This document shows, piece by piece, positions 1 to 8,270 of a DNA stretch of 64,000 bases (positions are counted from its first letter, which is position 1; each line of letters begins with the position of its first letter). The stretch is from Chloroflexus aurantiacus J-10-fl (GTDB lineage: Bacteria > Chloroflexota > Chloroflexia > Chloroflexales > Chloroflexaceae). The stretch covers positions 1,798,001 through 1,862,000 of the forward strand of contig NC_010175.1 of the NCBI RefSeq assembly GCF_000018865.1. Reading direction: 5' to 3'. Made by a program: the position numbers and the translations under genes. Under the pieces are notes generated by a model. It was not told where the DNA came from, made no database searches, and worked only from the letters and a program-made list of their open reading frames with translations.

Positions 1-1
1 C

Positions 2-38
2 AAAAAGAATGCAGAGCACCGTGCAATTGGTGCTCTGC
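2..38 (-). terminator. Rho-independent terminator of the SRPBCC gene
   Basis: Perfect 10-bp inverted repeat GCAGAGCACC (11-20) / GGTGCTCTGC (29-38) with an 8-nt loop. On the minus strand it is followed by a T-rich run (positions 6-2 read TTTTT). It lies 30 nt beyond the stop of the gene ending at 68. Confidence 0.8.
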
Positions 39-67
39 GATTATACCAGAGACAGGGACAGAGTTGA

Positions 68-544
68 TTAGGCTGCGGCGCGGGCAGTTAATGTCTGACG
101 AGCCTGGCGAGCGACACCTCGCAATGCTGTCTCAAGATCGGCACCCAGCATATCGGCGACGGTCTTCTCCGGCACAAACGATGCCATCATGCCCAGAAGT
201 GGTGCCAGATCAATTCCCATAATAACCTGCAGATCGGTACCATTGACCGCCTGGCTCAGCACCCAGCGCGTCTCAACCGGTAGCGGCGTGCGCACGGTGA
301 AGACGATTTCGCGGTTGTCTTGCCAGGTCAGATCACCTTCACAGCGGATCGTGCCGAACAAACCACCCATTGACATATAGGTGACCAGACGGGCGCGACG
401 TGCGACATCATCACGATTGAGCAGCTCTGTCTTCTGCACGCGAGGCAAAATCTGGCTGATCAATGCCGGGTCAGAAAGGGTGGCGAACACCTGCTCTGGC
501 GTTACTCCCTCTATGTGGCAGCGCCGTCCTACTTTAATCATCAT
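68..544 (-). CDS. SRPBCC-fold (START/polyketide-cyclase-like) protein
   Basis: About 158 residues, one domain, no signal peptide or membrane segment. The N-terminal strand and helix (around residues 8-25, VTPEQVFATLSDP) followed by antiparallel strands and a long C-terminal helix fit the SRPBCC/CoxG-like ligand-binding fold. Members bind lipids or other hydrophobic ligands, or act as aromatase/cyclases; no catalytic residue can be assigned here. I start at the ATG at 544 because GGAG lies at good spacing before it; a TTG at 568 would add eight residues without a ribosome-binding site. The gene stands alone with its own terminator. A second SRPBCC-like gene at 20532 is not closely similar by eye. 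Confidence 0.75.
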   Translation of the reverse strand: MMIKVGRRCHIEGVTPEQVFATLSDPALISQILPRVQKTELLNRDDVARRARLVTYMSMGGLFGTIRCEGDLTWQDNREIVFTVRTPLPVETRWVLSQAVNGTDLQVIMGIDLAPLLGMMASFVPEKTVADMLGADLETALRGVARQARQTLTARAAA

Positions 545-642
545 GGTCTCCTGTCTCTGTACTGTCAATGTTTTGCACAGTCATCATAGCACCCTTGCAC
601 AGACATGTCAATAGCTTTATTAATGAAAATACAATGAGGAGC

Positions 643-954
643 GTCGTTTGGCCTGCGGCAGCCATGCTCCGCGCCTGCCGTGCTCGCGATCAGGTGCGGG
701 GCGCAGCGGTTTCGTCGCCGGTCACGGCAACGCACTGCCGTCTGCTGTGACGATACGTGCTGCGTAGACGGGGTGTGAGCGGGGGAGCGGATCGTGATGT
801 GTCGTTTGGCCTGCGGCAGCCACGCTCCGCGCCTGCCGTGCTCGCGATCAGGTGCGGGGCGCAGCGGTTTCGTCGCCGGTCACGGCAACGCACTGCCGTC
901 TGCTGTGACGATACGTGCTGCGTAGACGGGGTGTGAGCGGGGGAGCGGATCGTG
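643..954. repeat. Tandem direct repeat, two 154-bp units
   Basis: Units 643-796 and 801-954 are identical apart from one visible T/C difference (catgctcc versus cacgctcc) and are separated by the 4-nt spacer ATGT. They fill much of the 663-nt gene-free stretch 545-1207. No credible ORF, tRNA or transposase is present; the short frames crossing the repeat have no family signature. A diverged relative lies at 5290-5371, so this is a dispersed family. The rest of the gap (955-1207) shows nothing recognisable. Confidence 0.9.
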
Positions 955-1207
955 GCACAGACGTTCCGCCTGCTGTTTGGAGCATGCCTTAGCTATTGAA
1001 CAGCAACCATTTCGCAAAAGTCTCAACCCACAAACCATCCTGGCGCAGGCTGCCAACAGTGTGAACGCGCCGCACGTGTGCCCCCGCCGGTGCGCGTCAA
1101 TTGCCACGACACAGGCGTTCCAGCCCGACCCACGCTCCTACAGCGGTTGCCCTACCAGTACTTGTTAGATTTCACAGCATACTTGCGGAATGACCAGCAG
1201 CCAGGTG

Positions 1208-2440
1208 CTACTCTTCGCTCACAACTACCGGCTCAGGTTGATCGCGATTGGCCCAATACATCAAGACCAGCGCACTAAAGGCCAGTACAGCGAACCCCAT
1301 CGCCAGTGGCGTCACTGTGCCGTTGTACGCCTGCCCAATAACCGCACCGAGCGGAATCGCGACGAAGGTGGAAAGCGAGCCAACTACTGCCGAACCTACA
1401 CCGGCAATATGACCGAGTGGTTCCATCGCCAGTGCATTCATATTGCCGAAGAGAATGCCCAGACAGAAGAAACACGGGATCAGGTACGCCATCAACTTCC
1501 ACAACGGCGGTTGCCCGGCGGTGATCAGAGCGATCCCGACAAAGAGCAGGGCTATGCTGCACAACGCAAACAGCGCAATTTTTACCAGCGGACGCATGCC
1601 GTAGCGCATGACGAGGCGGCCATTCACGAATGAAGCGAGGCCAATCGCCAGGGCATTGATCGCAAAAAATAGTGGAAACAGTGCACCTAAACCGTATTGC
1701 TGCTGAAAAATCTGCTGTGACGAATTCAGATACGCTTGCAGGATGGCCGACACTGCTCCGGCCATGAGGGTGTAACCGAGCGTGGTGGCGTTCGCCAGTA
1801 CTTCGCGGAGCGCACCAATCATTCGGCGTGCCGACAACGGCACCCTGCGCTCGGATGGAAGTGTCTCCGGCTGACGGAGCGCAAACCAGATCAGTGATAC
1901 TACCCCCAGCACCAGCAGGATGACGAAGATGATGCGCCAGGCAGCCACAAACAGGATAGCCTGGCCGATAGCCGGCGCAATGATAGGTACCACGATGAAG
2001 ACAACCATAATAAATGACATCACCCGCGCCATCGCTCTCCCGGCAAAGCGATCCCGAATGAGCGCCATTGAGACCCCACGTGGCCCGGCCACGCCCAACC
2101 CCTGAAGCAGACGCCCGATCAGCATCATGGGAAAATTGATGGCGAAGATAGCCAGCAGTGAGCCAACACCAAACATGGCGTATCCCAGGTAAATCGCCGG
2201 TTTACGCCCGATGCTGTCCGAAAGCGGGCCGTAGAGAAGCTGACCAATCGCCAGGCCGAGAAAGACCATCGTGACGACAAGCTGGTTGGCATTCTCGTGG
2301 GGGGAGCCGAGATCGGCGCCAATATCGGCCAGGGCGGGTAACATCAGATCAATCGACATAGCGACCAGCGAGGTCATTAGAGCCATCATGGCGATAAATT
2401 CGCCGGTTTGCGGGCCGTGTGTGAGTTTTGACGATGACAT
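1208..2440 (-). CDS. MFS exporter, Bcr/CflA (DHA1) drug-resistance type
   Basis: 410 residues with about twelve hydrophobic segments. The N-terminal half carries the MFS motif A loop (GPLSDSIGRKP, around residues 80-90) and the motif C-like stretch VVPIIAPAIGQAI in TM5, both usual in proton-driven multidrug exporters of the Bcr/CflA branch. Expected role: proton-coupled efflux of small toxic compounds across the cytoplasmic membrane; the substrate cannot be read from sequence. The gene is divergent from a GNAT acetyltransferase across a 221-nt spacer, so exporter and possible modifying enzyme may share control, but that is inference from position. Full family length, no frameshift. Confidence 0.85.
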   Translation of the reverse strand: MSSSKLTHGPQTGEFIAMMALMTSLVAMSIDLMLPALADIGADLGSPHENANQLVVTMVFLGLAIGQLLYGPLSDSIGRKPAIYLGYAMFGVGSLLAIFAINFPMMLIGRLLQGLGVAGPRGVSMALIRDRFAGRAMARVMSFIMVVFIVVPIIAPAIGQAILFVAAWRIIFVILLVLGVVSLIWFALRQPETLPSERRVPLSARRMIGALREVLANATTLGYTLMAGAVSAILQAYLNSSQQIFQQQYGLGALFPLFFAINALAIGLASFVNGRLVMRYGMRPLVKIALFALCSIALLFVGIALITAGQPPLWKLMAYLIPCFFCLGILFGNMNALAMEPLGHIAGVGSAVVGSLSTFVAIPLGAVIGQAYNGTVTPLAMGFAVLAFSALVLMYWANRDQPEPVVVSEE

Positions 2441-2504
2441 GACGTTTCCAGTTCCTTTACGCTATCTGATAGGTTTTCGTCGTATTATGCCCTCTTTGCG
2501 CAAT

Positions 2505-2534
2505 CTTGACAAGACAATCTTCGCTTTGTCAAAG
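2505..2534. promoter_or_regulatory. Inverted repeat between divergent genes, possible operator
   Basis: TTGACAA (2506-2512) and TTGTCAA (2526-2532) form an inverted repeat; each arm sits in a near-palindrome (CTTGACAAG and CTTTGTCAAAG). It lies in the spacer between the MFS exporter and the acetyltransferase, a usual place for a MarR/TetR-type operator. No regulator gene is adjacent. Confidence 0.35.
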
Positions 2535-2661
2535 AGTTTTGCGCCGGGTGCAGGATGGTGTTTCTGGGATTATCGGCGGCGAGGGCACTGTCTTTTTCCA
2601 CCCTGGCAGCAGGTTGCGGTATTATACGTAAAGCAGGGTTTCCCCCTCAGCCGGAGGAGCT

Positions 2662-3126
2662 ATGTCAGCAATAATCATTGTCCGCGCTCAACCGTCCGAC
2701 GCAGCGCTGCTCAAGCAAATTGCTGTGGCTGCCAAGCGATATTGGGGCTATCCCGACCATCTCATCAGCCAGTGGGCCGCCTCGCCGATCATCACCCCAG
2801 CGGCGATTGATCACGATCTGGTCTTTGCTGCTCATCAGCAGGGGCAGCCGATTGGCTGGTACCGGTTGATTGTCGATAGCTCACCGGCCATACTCGAAGA
2901 CCTTTGGGTGATACCGTCCTGGATTGGTCAGGGCGTGGGGCGAATGCTCTTTACCCATGCCGTTGCCCAATGCCGTGCGCAGAGAATTGCGCAGATCGAG
3001 TTGGACGCTGATCCACATGCCGTCGGCTTCTATCGCAACATGGGATGTACCGTGATCGGGGAGACTATCTCAGAATGGAACCGACCGGTACCACGGCTCC
3101 GCTATACACTTGCAGCAGTGGATTGA
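2662..3126 (+). CDS. GNAT-family N-acetyltransferase
   Basis: 154 residues, the usual length of a single GNAT domain. Residues about 80-105 read VIPSWIGQGVGRMLFTHAV, containing the acetyl-CoA binding motif (Q/R-x-x-G-x-G/A). The C-terminal AVGFYRNMGCTVIGE matches the FY-x-x-x-GF segment of the fold. It should transfer an acetyl group from acetyl-CoA to an amine on a small molecule or protein; the acceptor is unknown. The start is secure: GGAGG at 2653-2657 precedes ATG 2662. It converges on the TIGR04282 gene, and the 88-nt spacer 3127-3214 holds nothing clear. Confidence 0.85.
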   Translation: MSAIIIVRAQPSDAALLKQIAVAAKRYWGYPDHLISQWAASPIITPAAIDHDLVFAAHQQGQPIGWYRLIVDSSPAILEDLWVIPSWIGQGVGRMLFTHAVAQCRAQRIAQIELDADPHAVGFYRNMGCTVIGETISEWNRPVPRLRYTLAAVD

Positions 3127-3214
3127 AGCCGGGGTTTATGTCTCGTGAAACGTGCGCAAACCTTTGTGTGCAGTGTGTGTTTTGTGGGGGATGATTGATA
3201 TATCTGCCACCACG

Positions 3215-3880
3215 TCATCCTCCAGCCTGTGCCAGCACGTGCTCCAATAGTGGCCGGGTGTGGGTCAGAGAGGCTGAACTGGCGATCAAGCGGTGCAGAT
3301 CAGTAAAGGTGTCGATGTCATACCAAAGGGGAAGGAGCGAGGTCTGAAGCCGCAGTTGTTCGGCAATCGCCAGCGTATCACGCAGTACGGTTGGCGTACT
3401 CATGGTGACGCCGGTGAAGAGGGTTGGTGCCGGTCGGCGCAACCCAACCAGATAGTAACCACCATCACTGGCCGGCCCCAGCACAAGATCGGCCCCTTGC
3501 GCTAATTCAGCAATAGCCTGTTCGATGAAGGCCACCGGCAAATCAGGGCTATCGCTCCCGATCACAACCACTGCCGGCGCGCCTTCGTTCAGGAGCGCAT
3601 CGGTGATGTTGGCCAGCCGTTCACCCAAATCAGCGCCAACCTGTGGCCGGTGGGCAAGGTCAGGGGCAAGGCGGGCAAAGTAATCGGCAGCGGTTTCCGG
3701 CGCATACGCGATGATCGGCTGCACCCCACGTACACTCCGCAACAACGCCGTCAAATCATAAAGAAACGCTTCGTACAGAGTAGTTGCCTGCTCTGGGGTC
3801 AAAGGCGGGCACAAACGGGTCTTAACCCGTCCCGGTTCAGGGCGACGGGCCATCATCACGAGCGCTGGATGCACGCTCAC
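3215..3880 (-). CDS. TIGR04282/DUF2064 glycosyltransferase-like protein
   Basis: About 221 residues with a nucleotide-sugar-transferase (GT-A/MobA-like) fold. The signature region is near the N-terminus (MMARRPEPGRVKTRL), with VVVIGSDSPDLP and GPASDGGYYLVGL further on, the order seen in TIGR04282 proteins. These often occur beside ArsS in arsenosugar loci, consistent with a sugar-transfer or sugar-activation role. I start at GTG 3880: its GTGA overlaps the stop reached if the upstream arsS UGA is read through, which implies translational coupling. A longer frame from 3928 would overlap arsS by 28 nt; a shorter start at ATG 3856 is also possible. Confidence 0.75.
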   Translation of the reverse strand: MSVHPALVMMARRPEPGRVKTRLCPPLTPEQATTLYEAFLYDLTALLRSVRGVQPIIAYAPETAADYFARLAPDLAHRPQVGADLGERLANITDALLNEGAPAVVVIGSDSPDLPVAFIEQAIAELAQGADLVLGPASDGGYYLVGLRRPAPTLFTGVTMSTPTVLRDTLAIAEQLRLQTSLLPLWYDIDTFTDLHRLIASSASLTHTRPLLEHVLAQAGG

Positions 3881-3903
3881 GGCGTGCCGATAGCGCCTGT
3901 TCA
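3877..3903 (-). other. Candidate selenocysteine UGA and C-terminal readthrough of arsS
   Basis: The arsS frame meets TGA at 3903-3901 right after the Cys-rich tail HCYACTAAAGST. Read through, it continues T-G-A-I-G-T-P to a second TGA at 3879-3877, which overlaps the next gene's GTG start as GTGA. As I recall the family, the tail reads A-G-S-S-(C/U)-x-G-A, so this UGA sits where Cys or Sec is expected. GC-rich inverted repeats follow (GGCG/CGCC and GAGCG/CGCTC) that could form a SECIS-like hairpin. Not proven: no selenocysteine machinery is visible in this window. Confidence 0.55.
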
Positions 3904-4923
3904 GGTGGAGCCGGCGGCTGCGGTGCATGCGTAACAGTGTGCTGCGGTGCGAATCTCGCGTCCGGCCAGATCGGCGATGGTCACATCGCGAATGGTCTGC
4001 GGCAACGCGAGATCGAGCATCTGATTGAAATCACAGTCGTAGAGTCGCCCATCCCAACCGACCGAGAGCGTGGTGCGACACATCAAGCCATTCACTGTCG
4101 CCGGGTTGAACGCCTGAACGAGTAGGTGCATGTATGCTTCCAGCTCGCCATTGGCCTGCAAGTGAGCCAGATAGCGGCTGATCGGCATGTTGGTGAGCGT
4201 ATACAGGCGATTGAAGACTATGCCATAACGGGTAGCCAGCTCTTGCCGCCAGCGTTGTTCGAGAGTTTCCTGCGCCTCCGGCAGATAAGGGCCGGTTGGA
4301 TTTGCGATCAGATTCAGCAGCAAACCGCTGCCCTCAATACCGTAGCCCAACGCATTGAGTTCGCGCAACGTTACCAGCGATTGCGCAAAGACTCCCTCAC
4401 CACGTTGACCATCGGTCGACTCCGGATCGGTAGTCGGCAACGATGCAATGATCTCGACCTGATGTTCGGTAAAAAATCGGGGCAGATAACGATAATTTGG
4501 CAGTTGGGCAATCGTCAGATTACAGCGGTCGATCACATGACAGCCCAGCGCACGTGCCTGACGAACAATCTCGGTAAATGCGGGATGCAGCTCCGGCGCA
4601 CCACCGGTAATGTCGAGCGTCGGAATCCGCCAACGTGCCAGCACATCCAGACAGGCGGCGACAATTTCCGGCGGCATCACCTCCTTGCGGTCGGGGCCGG
4701 CATCAACGTGACAATGATGACAGGTCTGATTACAGCGTCGTCCCACATTGATCTGCAAGACATCAATGCGCGACTCGGCCCGTAGCGGGGCCAGACCATA
4801 GGCCAGGAGTGTCTCATTGAAGGCAGGCACCGGCACCTGTGCCAGCACCTGTTGCTGGATCAGCGGATTGGCCAATGGATGTGCCTGCCGCTGCAACGTT
4901 TGAATCAACCGTTTTGATGGCAT
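3901..4923 (-). CDS. arsS: Arsenosugar-biosynthesis radical SAM (seleno)protein ArsS-like
   Basis: 340 residues to the first in-frame TGA, 348 if that codon is selenocysteine. The radical SAM cluster motif CNQTCHHC (C64, C68, C71) is followed by the family's HVDAGP segment. The C-terminal half is the Cys-rich DUF3641-type domain (MCRTTLSVGWDGRLYDCDFN, then HCYAC near the end). Family role: joining an adenosyl-derived sugar to methylated arsenic in arsenosugar biosynthesis. I start at ATG 4923 because AAGGAG lies 8 nt upstream; the longer frame to 4965 would begin inside the upstream palindrome. It is coupled to the TIGR04282 gene. No arsM methyltransferase is nearby. See the separate entry on its in-frame UGA. 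Confidence 0.8.
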   Translation of the reverse strand: MPSKRLIQTLQRQAHPLANPLIQQQVLAQVPVPAFNETLLAYGLAPLRAESRIDVLQINVGRRCNQTCHHCHVDAGPDRKEVMPPEIVAACLDVLARWRIPTLDITGGAPELHPAFTEIVRQARALGCHVIDRCNLTIAQLPNYRYLPRFFTEHQVEIIASLPTTDPESTDGQRGEGVFAQSLVTLRELNALGYGIEGSGLLLNLIANPTGPYLPEAQETLEQRWRQELATRYGIVFNRLYTLTNMPISRYLAHLQANGELEAYMHLLVQAFNPATVNGLMCRTTLSVGWDGRLYDCDFNQMLDLALPQTIRDVTIADLAGREIRTAAHCYACTAAAGST

Positions 4924-4931
4924 TTTTACTA

Positions 4932-4969
4932 CTCCTTGTATTAGAGAGTATACCATGCAATACAAGGAG
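4932..4969 (-). promoter_or_regulatory. arsS promoter enclosed by an 11-bp palindrome
   Basis: CTCCTTGTATT (4932-4942) and AATACAAGGAG (4959-4969) are perfect inverted repeats 16 nt apart. On the minus strand the spacer holds an extended -10 element (TGGTATACT). The arm nearer the gene contains the arsS ribosome-binding site (AAGGAG). A dimeric repressor could block transcription here, or the RNA could mask the ribosome-binding site by pairing. Confidence 0.5.
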
Positions 4970-5566
4970 CATCAGGCGTGATCCTACTGAACCACACAGC
5001 AATCACGTCGCCGGATGATACCTGTTTTGGCAATGCCTGTGGCATGTGATTAAGAGCGCGGAAGAGACGATCTCGACCATCTGAAATCCTCTTTACACCT
5101 GCTGTACCAGACGGGTTTGGAAAATCCTAACGATGCTATTGTGCTCCCAGACTGTCACCCAGGCGCATGACGCTTGCCAATCACCACAGACTGCCCGTCC
5201 TGCACCTGGCCCGTTGGCAGAGAGCTGCTCCTGTTATGCCATCACGCGCTGGATGGGGTGCTTACCCACTCGGCACGCGCTTGTCGCGACGTTTGGCGTG
5301 CGGCCCATGCTGCCGCAACAGCCGTGCTCACGATCCGGCGCGTGGCACACCGTTGACTCTACTGGTCACGGGTATGCCGGGTGTGCTCCTATAGAGTCGG
5401 TCAGGAATGAACGGGATACCTTCTCGTAGACGTTTTTTGAAATAGGTTCTACACTCCAGAATAGGACAACCTTCTCGCTGTGCGATACGTAGAAGTTTTC
5501 TCCATGCTTACGCACAAATCGTACCTGCGGAAACACATTCACACACCGATCACTGCACGAGCACAC
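4970..5566. other. Gene-free stretch with one diverged repeat copy
   Basis: About 600 nt between arsS and the VanW gene. Short frames in all phases have no family signature. The only structure I can support is the repeat relative at 5290-5371. No terminator for the upstream genes and no RNA gene was recognised. Confidence 0.6.
5290..5371. repeat. Diverged partial copy of the 154-bp repeat
   Basis: Aligns with the first part of the 643-796 unit: cGTTTGGC, TGCGGC, CCATGCT, CCGC, GCCGTGCTC, CGATC, GGC and GGTCACGG occur in the same order, with substitutions and small indels between them. This shows an older member of the same dispersed family. Confidence 0.65.
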
Positions 5567-7474
5567 CTACCCGCTACCACGAACGAAAATATTAGGCCAT
5601 GGGCGGAAACGGGTGAAGAACAGCTCGCGTCGCACCTCACCATCTGCTTCGGTCACGATGCGGTAGATGGAAATATCACGACCACTGCGCGCAACATCGG
5701 TTTGCCGTATTGTTCCACGCGGCAGTGAAGGATCATCAATATAGACCGGCTCAGTCGGTGCACGTACCTCGTTAGCGATGATTGGGCCTTCGATCCGCAC
5801 CTCGCGTTCAGGACGGGTGCCATACAATTGGACGACCAGCACCTGTGCCTGCTCATCAATACTCGTTTGCATCAGCAGCCAGCGCCCGGTATCGTTGATG
5901 AACTTGAGGTCTTGCACCCCGGTAAAGATTGCGGCATCGAGACCCTGACCATCGCCGTTCGGGCCGAGTCCGAAACGGTCGTACCAGCTTATGTAAAACG
6001 AGTGGGCATGGCGTTCGGTGATCGGCAGACCGGCCCAAAACGCGGCTCGAAAGACGGTTGTGCTCACCTGACACACCCCACCACCCCATTCGAGCTGAGT
6101 CCGGTTGCCGATAATGGCATACCCTTCAACAAAGCCATTTTCGGCGTTGACTTCCCCCAACTGGCGGTTAAACGAAAATTCTTCGCCGGGCGCAATCAAT
6201 ACGCCGTTCATACGGGCTGCACCGGCGCGAATGTTGGTGATGCGGTATGGAGCTGAGCCGGCAAAACTGCTCCGCCCTTCTGCCACCAGCTCGACAATGC
6301 CCAGATTGTCGAGGGTTGCTGCCGTAATTTGCGGTTCAACCCGCTCAACCGGTAGAGTCAGCGTGCGGGTTACCGGTGAAGGCTGCATCAGCACATCGGC
6401 AATAGCAGTCACCGCGTCAGCCTGACGCAACCGCCGCCCCGGCTGTCCCTCGGCGACGATCCGCACCCGACCGTCACTGAAGCGCAGGCGCGGTTCGGCG
6501 GTACCGGTATCAATCATCTGCGCCAGCCCTTCCACGGCACGGGCAAGACGATCTGGATCAACTTCTATTGTTAGTCGACCATCAACCGGTGTTACCCGCA
6601 GCAGTTCTGCCAGACGTTCAGGCGTCCAGACGATTGTCTGGTCTTCGACCTTCAACTCAAGCGCACTCCGCAGCAATTGGTCGGCAATCTGCTGGGCAAC
6701 CACCAGATCGGTATCGTCAATCTGTGGCACGATCTGACGAGTGCGGATCGGCACCGTTTGTGGTTGAAGCGCACGGATAGCCAGCAGCACATCATTTGCC
6801 GTCGCGTCAACCAAAAGCTGCGTACCCGGTTGACTGGGCTGACCAACCACGCGGGCATCGGCCAGACTGAGGACAGCATCAGCCGGCAATCGCTCGATCT
6901 GTGGCGCCAGACCCAGCAGATAGCGTTGGGTTTGCGCGAGATCGACGGTCAGACGAGGCGTTATATCAATTCCTTCTTGCCAGAGCAACCACAACTCATA
7001 GGCCCGGGTCAGCGGATCACCGCTCCGCCCAAGCGCAAAGGCACTATTCACCAGCCGTTCCACATCAAAGGCGACCCCCAACTCAGCGAGTGTCGGTTGC
7101 CACTGCTGATCACGAAAGGTAAGTGTCACCGGCTGTTGTTCGAAGGAACGATAGCGCCGCCGCAACTCGATAATCAAATCGGTGCGCGTATAACCACCAA
7201 TTGACTCGCCATTGAGCGAAACGCCAGGCAAAATCGTTTCAGGATACACTATATCCACGGCGTACAGCGCACCGGTGGGAATTGCGACAAGCAGGACTAA
7301 GCCTACCACCAGCCACAACCAGACCGGTACCCGCCGCCGATGGCGCACTGGCCGCCGCACACGGGGGCGGCGCGGCTCATCAGGTGGTAGTTCGTCGTCG
7401 GCAAGCGGTGGACGTTGTCCGGCTCGACGGCGATAGATCGGGCCATATTCCTGATAGTAGCGATTGTTCGGCAT
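5567..7474 (-). CDS. VanW-family protein with peptidoglycan-binding-like repeats
   Basis: 635 residues. A short basic, Pro/Arg-rich cytoplasmic tail (1-46) leads into one membrane segment (about 50-75, VWLWLVVGLVLLVAIP), so the rest is outside the cell. Two PG_binding_4-type modules follow (about 80-370), then the VanW domain (about 400-560) with NGVLIAPGEEFSFN, GNRTQLEWGGGVCQVSTT and YNDT-like loops. VanW proteins occur in cell-envelope loci and are named for vancomycin clusters, but their reaction is unknown; a surface role at the cell wall is the fair inference. Monocistronic between gene-free stretches. Confidence 0.85.
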   Translation of the reverse strand: MPNNRYYQEYGPIYRRRAGQRPPLADDELPPDEPRRPRVRRPVRHRRRVPVWLWLVVGLVLLVAIPTGALYAVDIVYPETILPGVSLNGESIGGYTRTDLIIELRRRYRSFEQQPVTLTFRDQQWQPTLAELGVAFDVERLVNSAFALGRSGDPLTRAYELWLLWQEGIDITPRLTVDLAQTQRYLLGLAPQIERLPADAVLSLADARVVGQPSQPGTQLLVDATANDVLLAIRALQPQTVPIRTRQIVPQIDDTDLVVAQQIADQLLRSALELKVEDQTIVWTPERLAELLRVTPVDGRLTIEVDPDRLARAVEGLAQMIDTGTAEPRLRFSDGRVRIVAEGQPGRRLRQADAVTAIADVLMQPSPVTRTLTLPVERVEPQITAATLDNLGIVELVAEGRSSFAGSAPYRITNIRAGAARMNGVLIAPGEEFSFNRQLGEVNAENGFVEGYAIIGNRTQLEWGGGVCQVSTTVFRAAFWAGLPITERHAHSFYISWYDRFGLGPNGDGQGLDAAIFTGVQDLKFINDTGRWLLMQTSIDEQAQVLVVQLYGTRPEREVRIEGPIIANEVRAPTEPVYIDDPSLPRGTIRQTDVARSGRDISIYRIVTEADGEVRRELFFTRFRPWPNIFVRGSG

Positions 7475-7703
7475 ACGGATGCAGCAACCTTAATAACACC
7501 GGATTACTCGCATTGTACAAAACCTTGAGCGTGGCGACAAGTTTCGGATCAGGATATGAAAGTGAATCTGGCAGGTTGGCGTCGGGGTAGAACAGGTTGG
7601 GAACTACGAAACGACAGCGCGCCTGTTTCAAGATTGGAAGCTGGAAACACGGTATTCCTTTTGCTGATATGGGCAGGAGGCATCAGCATGGCAAAGATCA
7701 GGC

Positions 7704-7743
7704 AGAAAAAAGCACCACACCCGGCCATTTGGTCGGGTGTGGT
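7704..7743 (-). terminator. Rho-independent terminator of the Flp pilin gene
   Basis: Long stem CCACACCCG...CGGGTGTGG (7714-7742, with one internal mismatch and an ATTT loop). On the minus strand it is followed by six Ts (7711-7706). It lies 25 nt past the pilin stop codon. Confidence 0.85.
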
Positions 7744-7766
7744 TGAGTGTCGTATGATAACGACAA

Positions 7767-7925
7767 TTACGGCTGAATGGTGCCGGCGAGATTGTTGAAC
7801 AGGTCGCTAATGTTCTGGCCGAGCAGGGTCAGAGCACCGATAACGACGACTGCGATCAGAACGAGGATGAGTGCGTACTCGACCAGACCCTGGCCCTCTT
7901 CCTTGGCGAAGAAGCTGCGAAGCAT
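7767..7925 (-). CDS. Flp/Fap-type (type IVb) pilin
   Basis: 52 residues from ATG 7925 (55 from ATG 7934). The sequence has a short basic leader (MLRSFFAKEEG), then QGLVEYALILVLIAVVVIG, the classic Flp pilin segment: a conserved E-Y pair at the start of one hydrophobic helix. It should be cut after the Gly before QGLVEY by a TadV/PilD-type prepeptidase and assembled into a thin Tad pilus for adhesion. AGGA lies before ATG 7925. No tad assembly genes are in the window, so this is an isolated pilin gene. It is followed by its own strong terminator, which suggests high expression. Confidence 0.85.
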   Translation of the reverse strand: MLRSFFAKEEGQGLVEYALILVLIAVVVIGALTLLGQNISDLFNNLAGTIQP

Positions 7926-7934
7926 TGTGAACAT

Positions 7935-8270
7935 CCTGAATACTAGTGCGGTTTTACTATTCCCGTGGAGTACCTCTCCACGCTTCGTAGTATATATGCT
8001 CGGGCAGGTTTTGCCAATAGCCTGAGGGTACTATTTTGTGTCGGTACTGAATAAGATAGGGGGAGACGAATGAAGGTACTGATGTACTATGCGTCGATGA
8101 AGATTTTGTTATTTTGATCGCGTACAAAGTATAGTACTACTATTTATCGTAATACATTATTTCATAAGTCGATGGTTTTGTCAAACATATCAGTTGCGCA
8201 ATACGGTCAAATAACCCGAACATCGATACCTGTTCGGACGTCGTGCCCACTAACAGCAATGTGAGGAACC
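7935..8270. other. AT-rich leader region upstream of the Flp pilin
   Basis: 336 nt without a gene. It is much more AT-rich than its surroundings. A minus-strand TATACT (8133-8128) could be a -10 element for a long-leader pilin transcript, but no clear -35 was found. No RNA motif recognised. Confidence 0.35.

Noticed and set aside
643-954. Possible insertion sequence or MITE pair
   Set aside because: No transposase and no clear terminal inverted repeats or target duplication; kept only as a direct repeat.
4126-4785. 219-codon plus-strand open frame
   Set aside because: Antisense shadow of arsS, whose radical SAM motif decides the true strand.
5133-5429. Overlapping short frames in the gap downstream of arsS
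   Set aside because: They run through the diverged repeat copy and share no family features; no ribosome-binding site.
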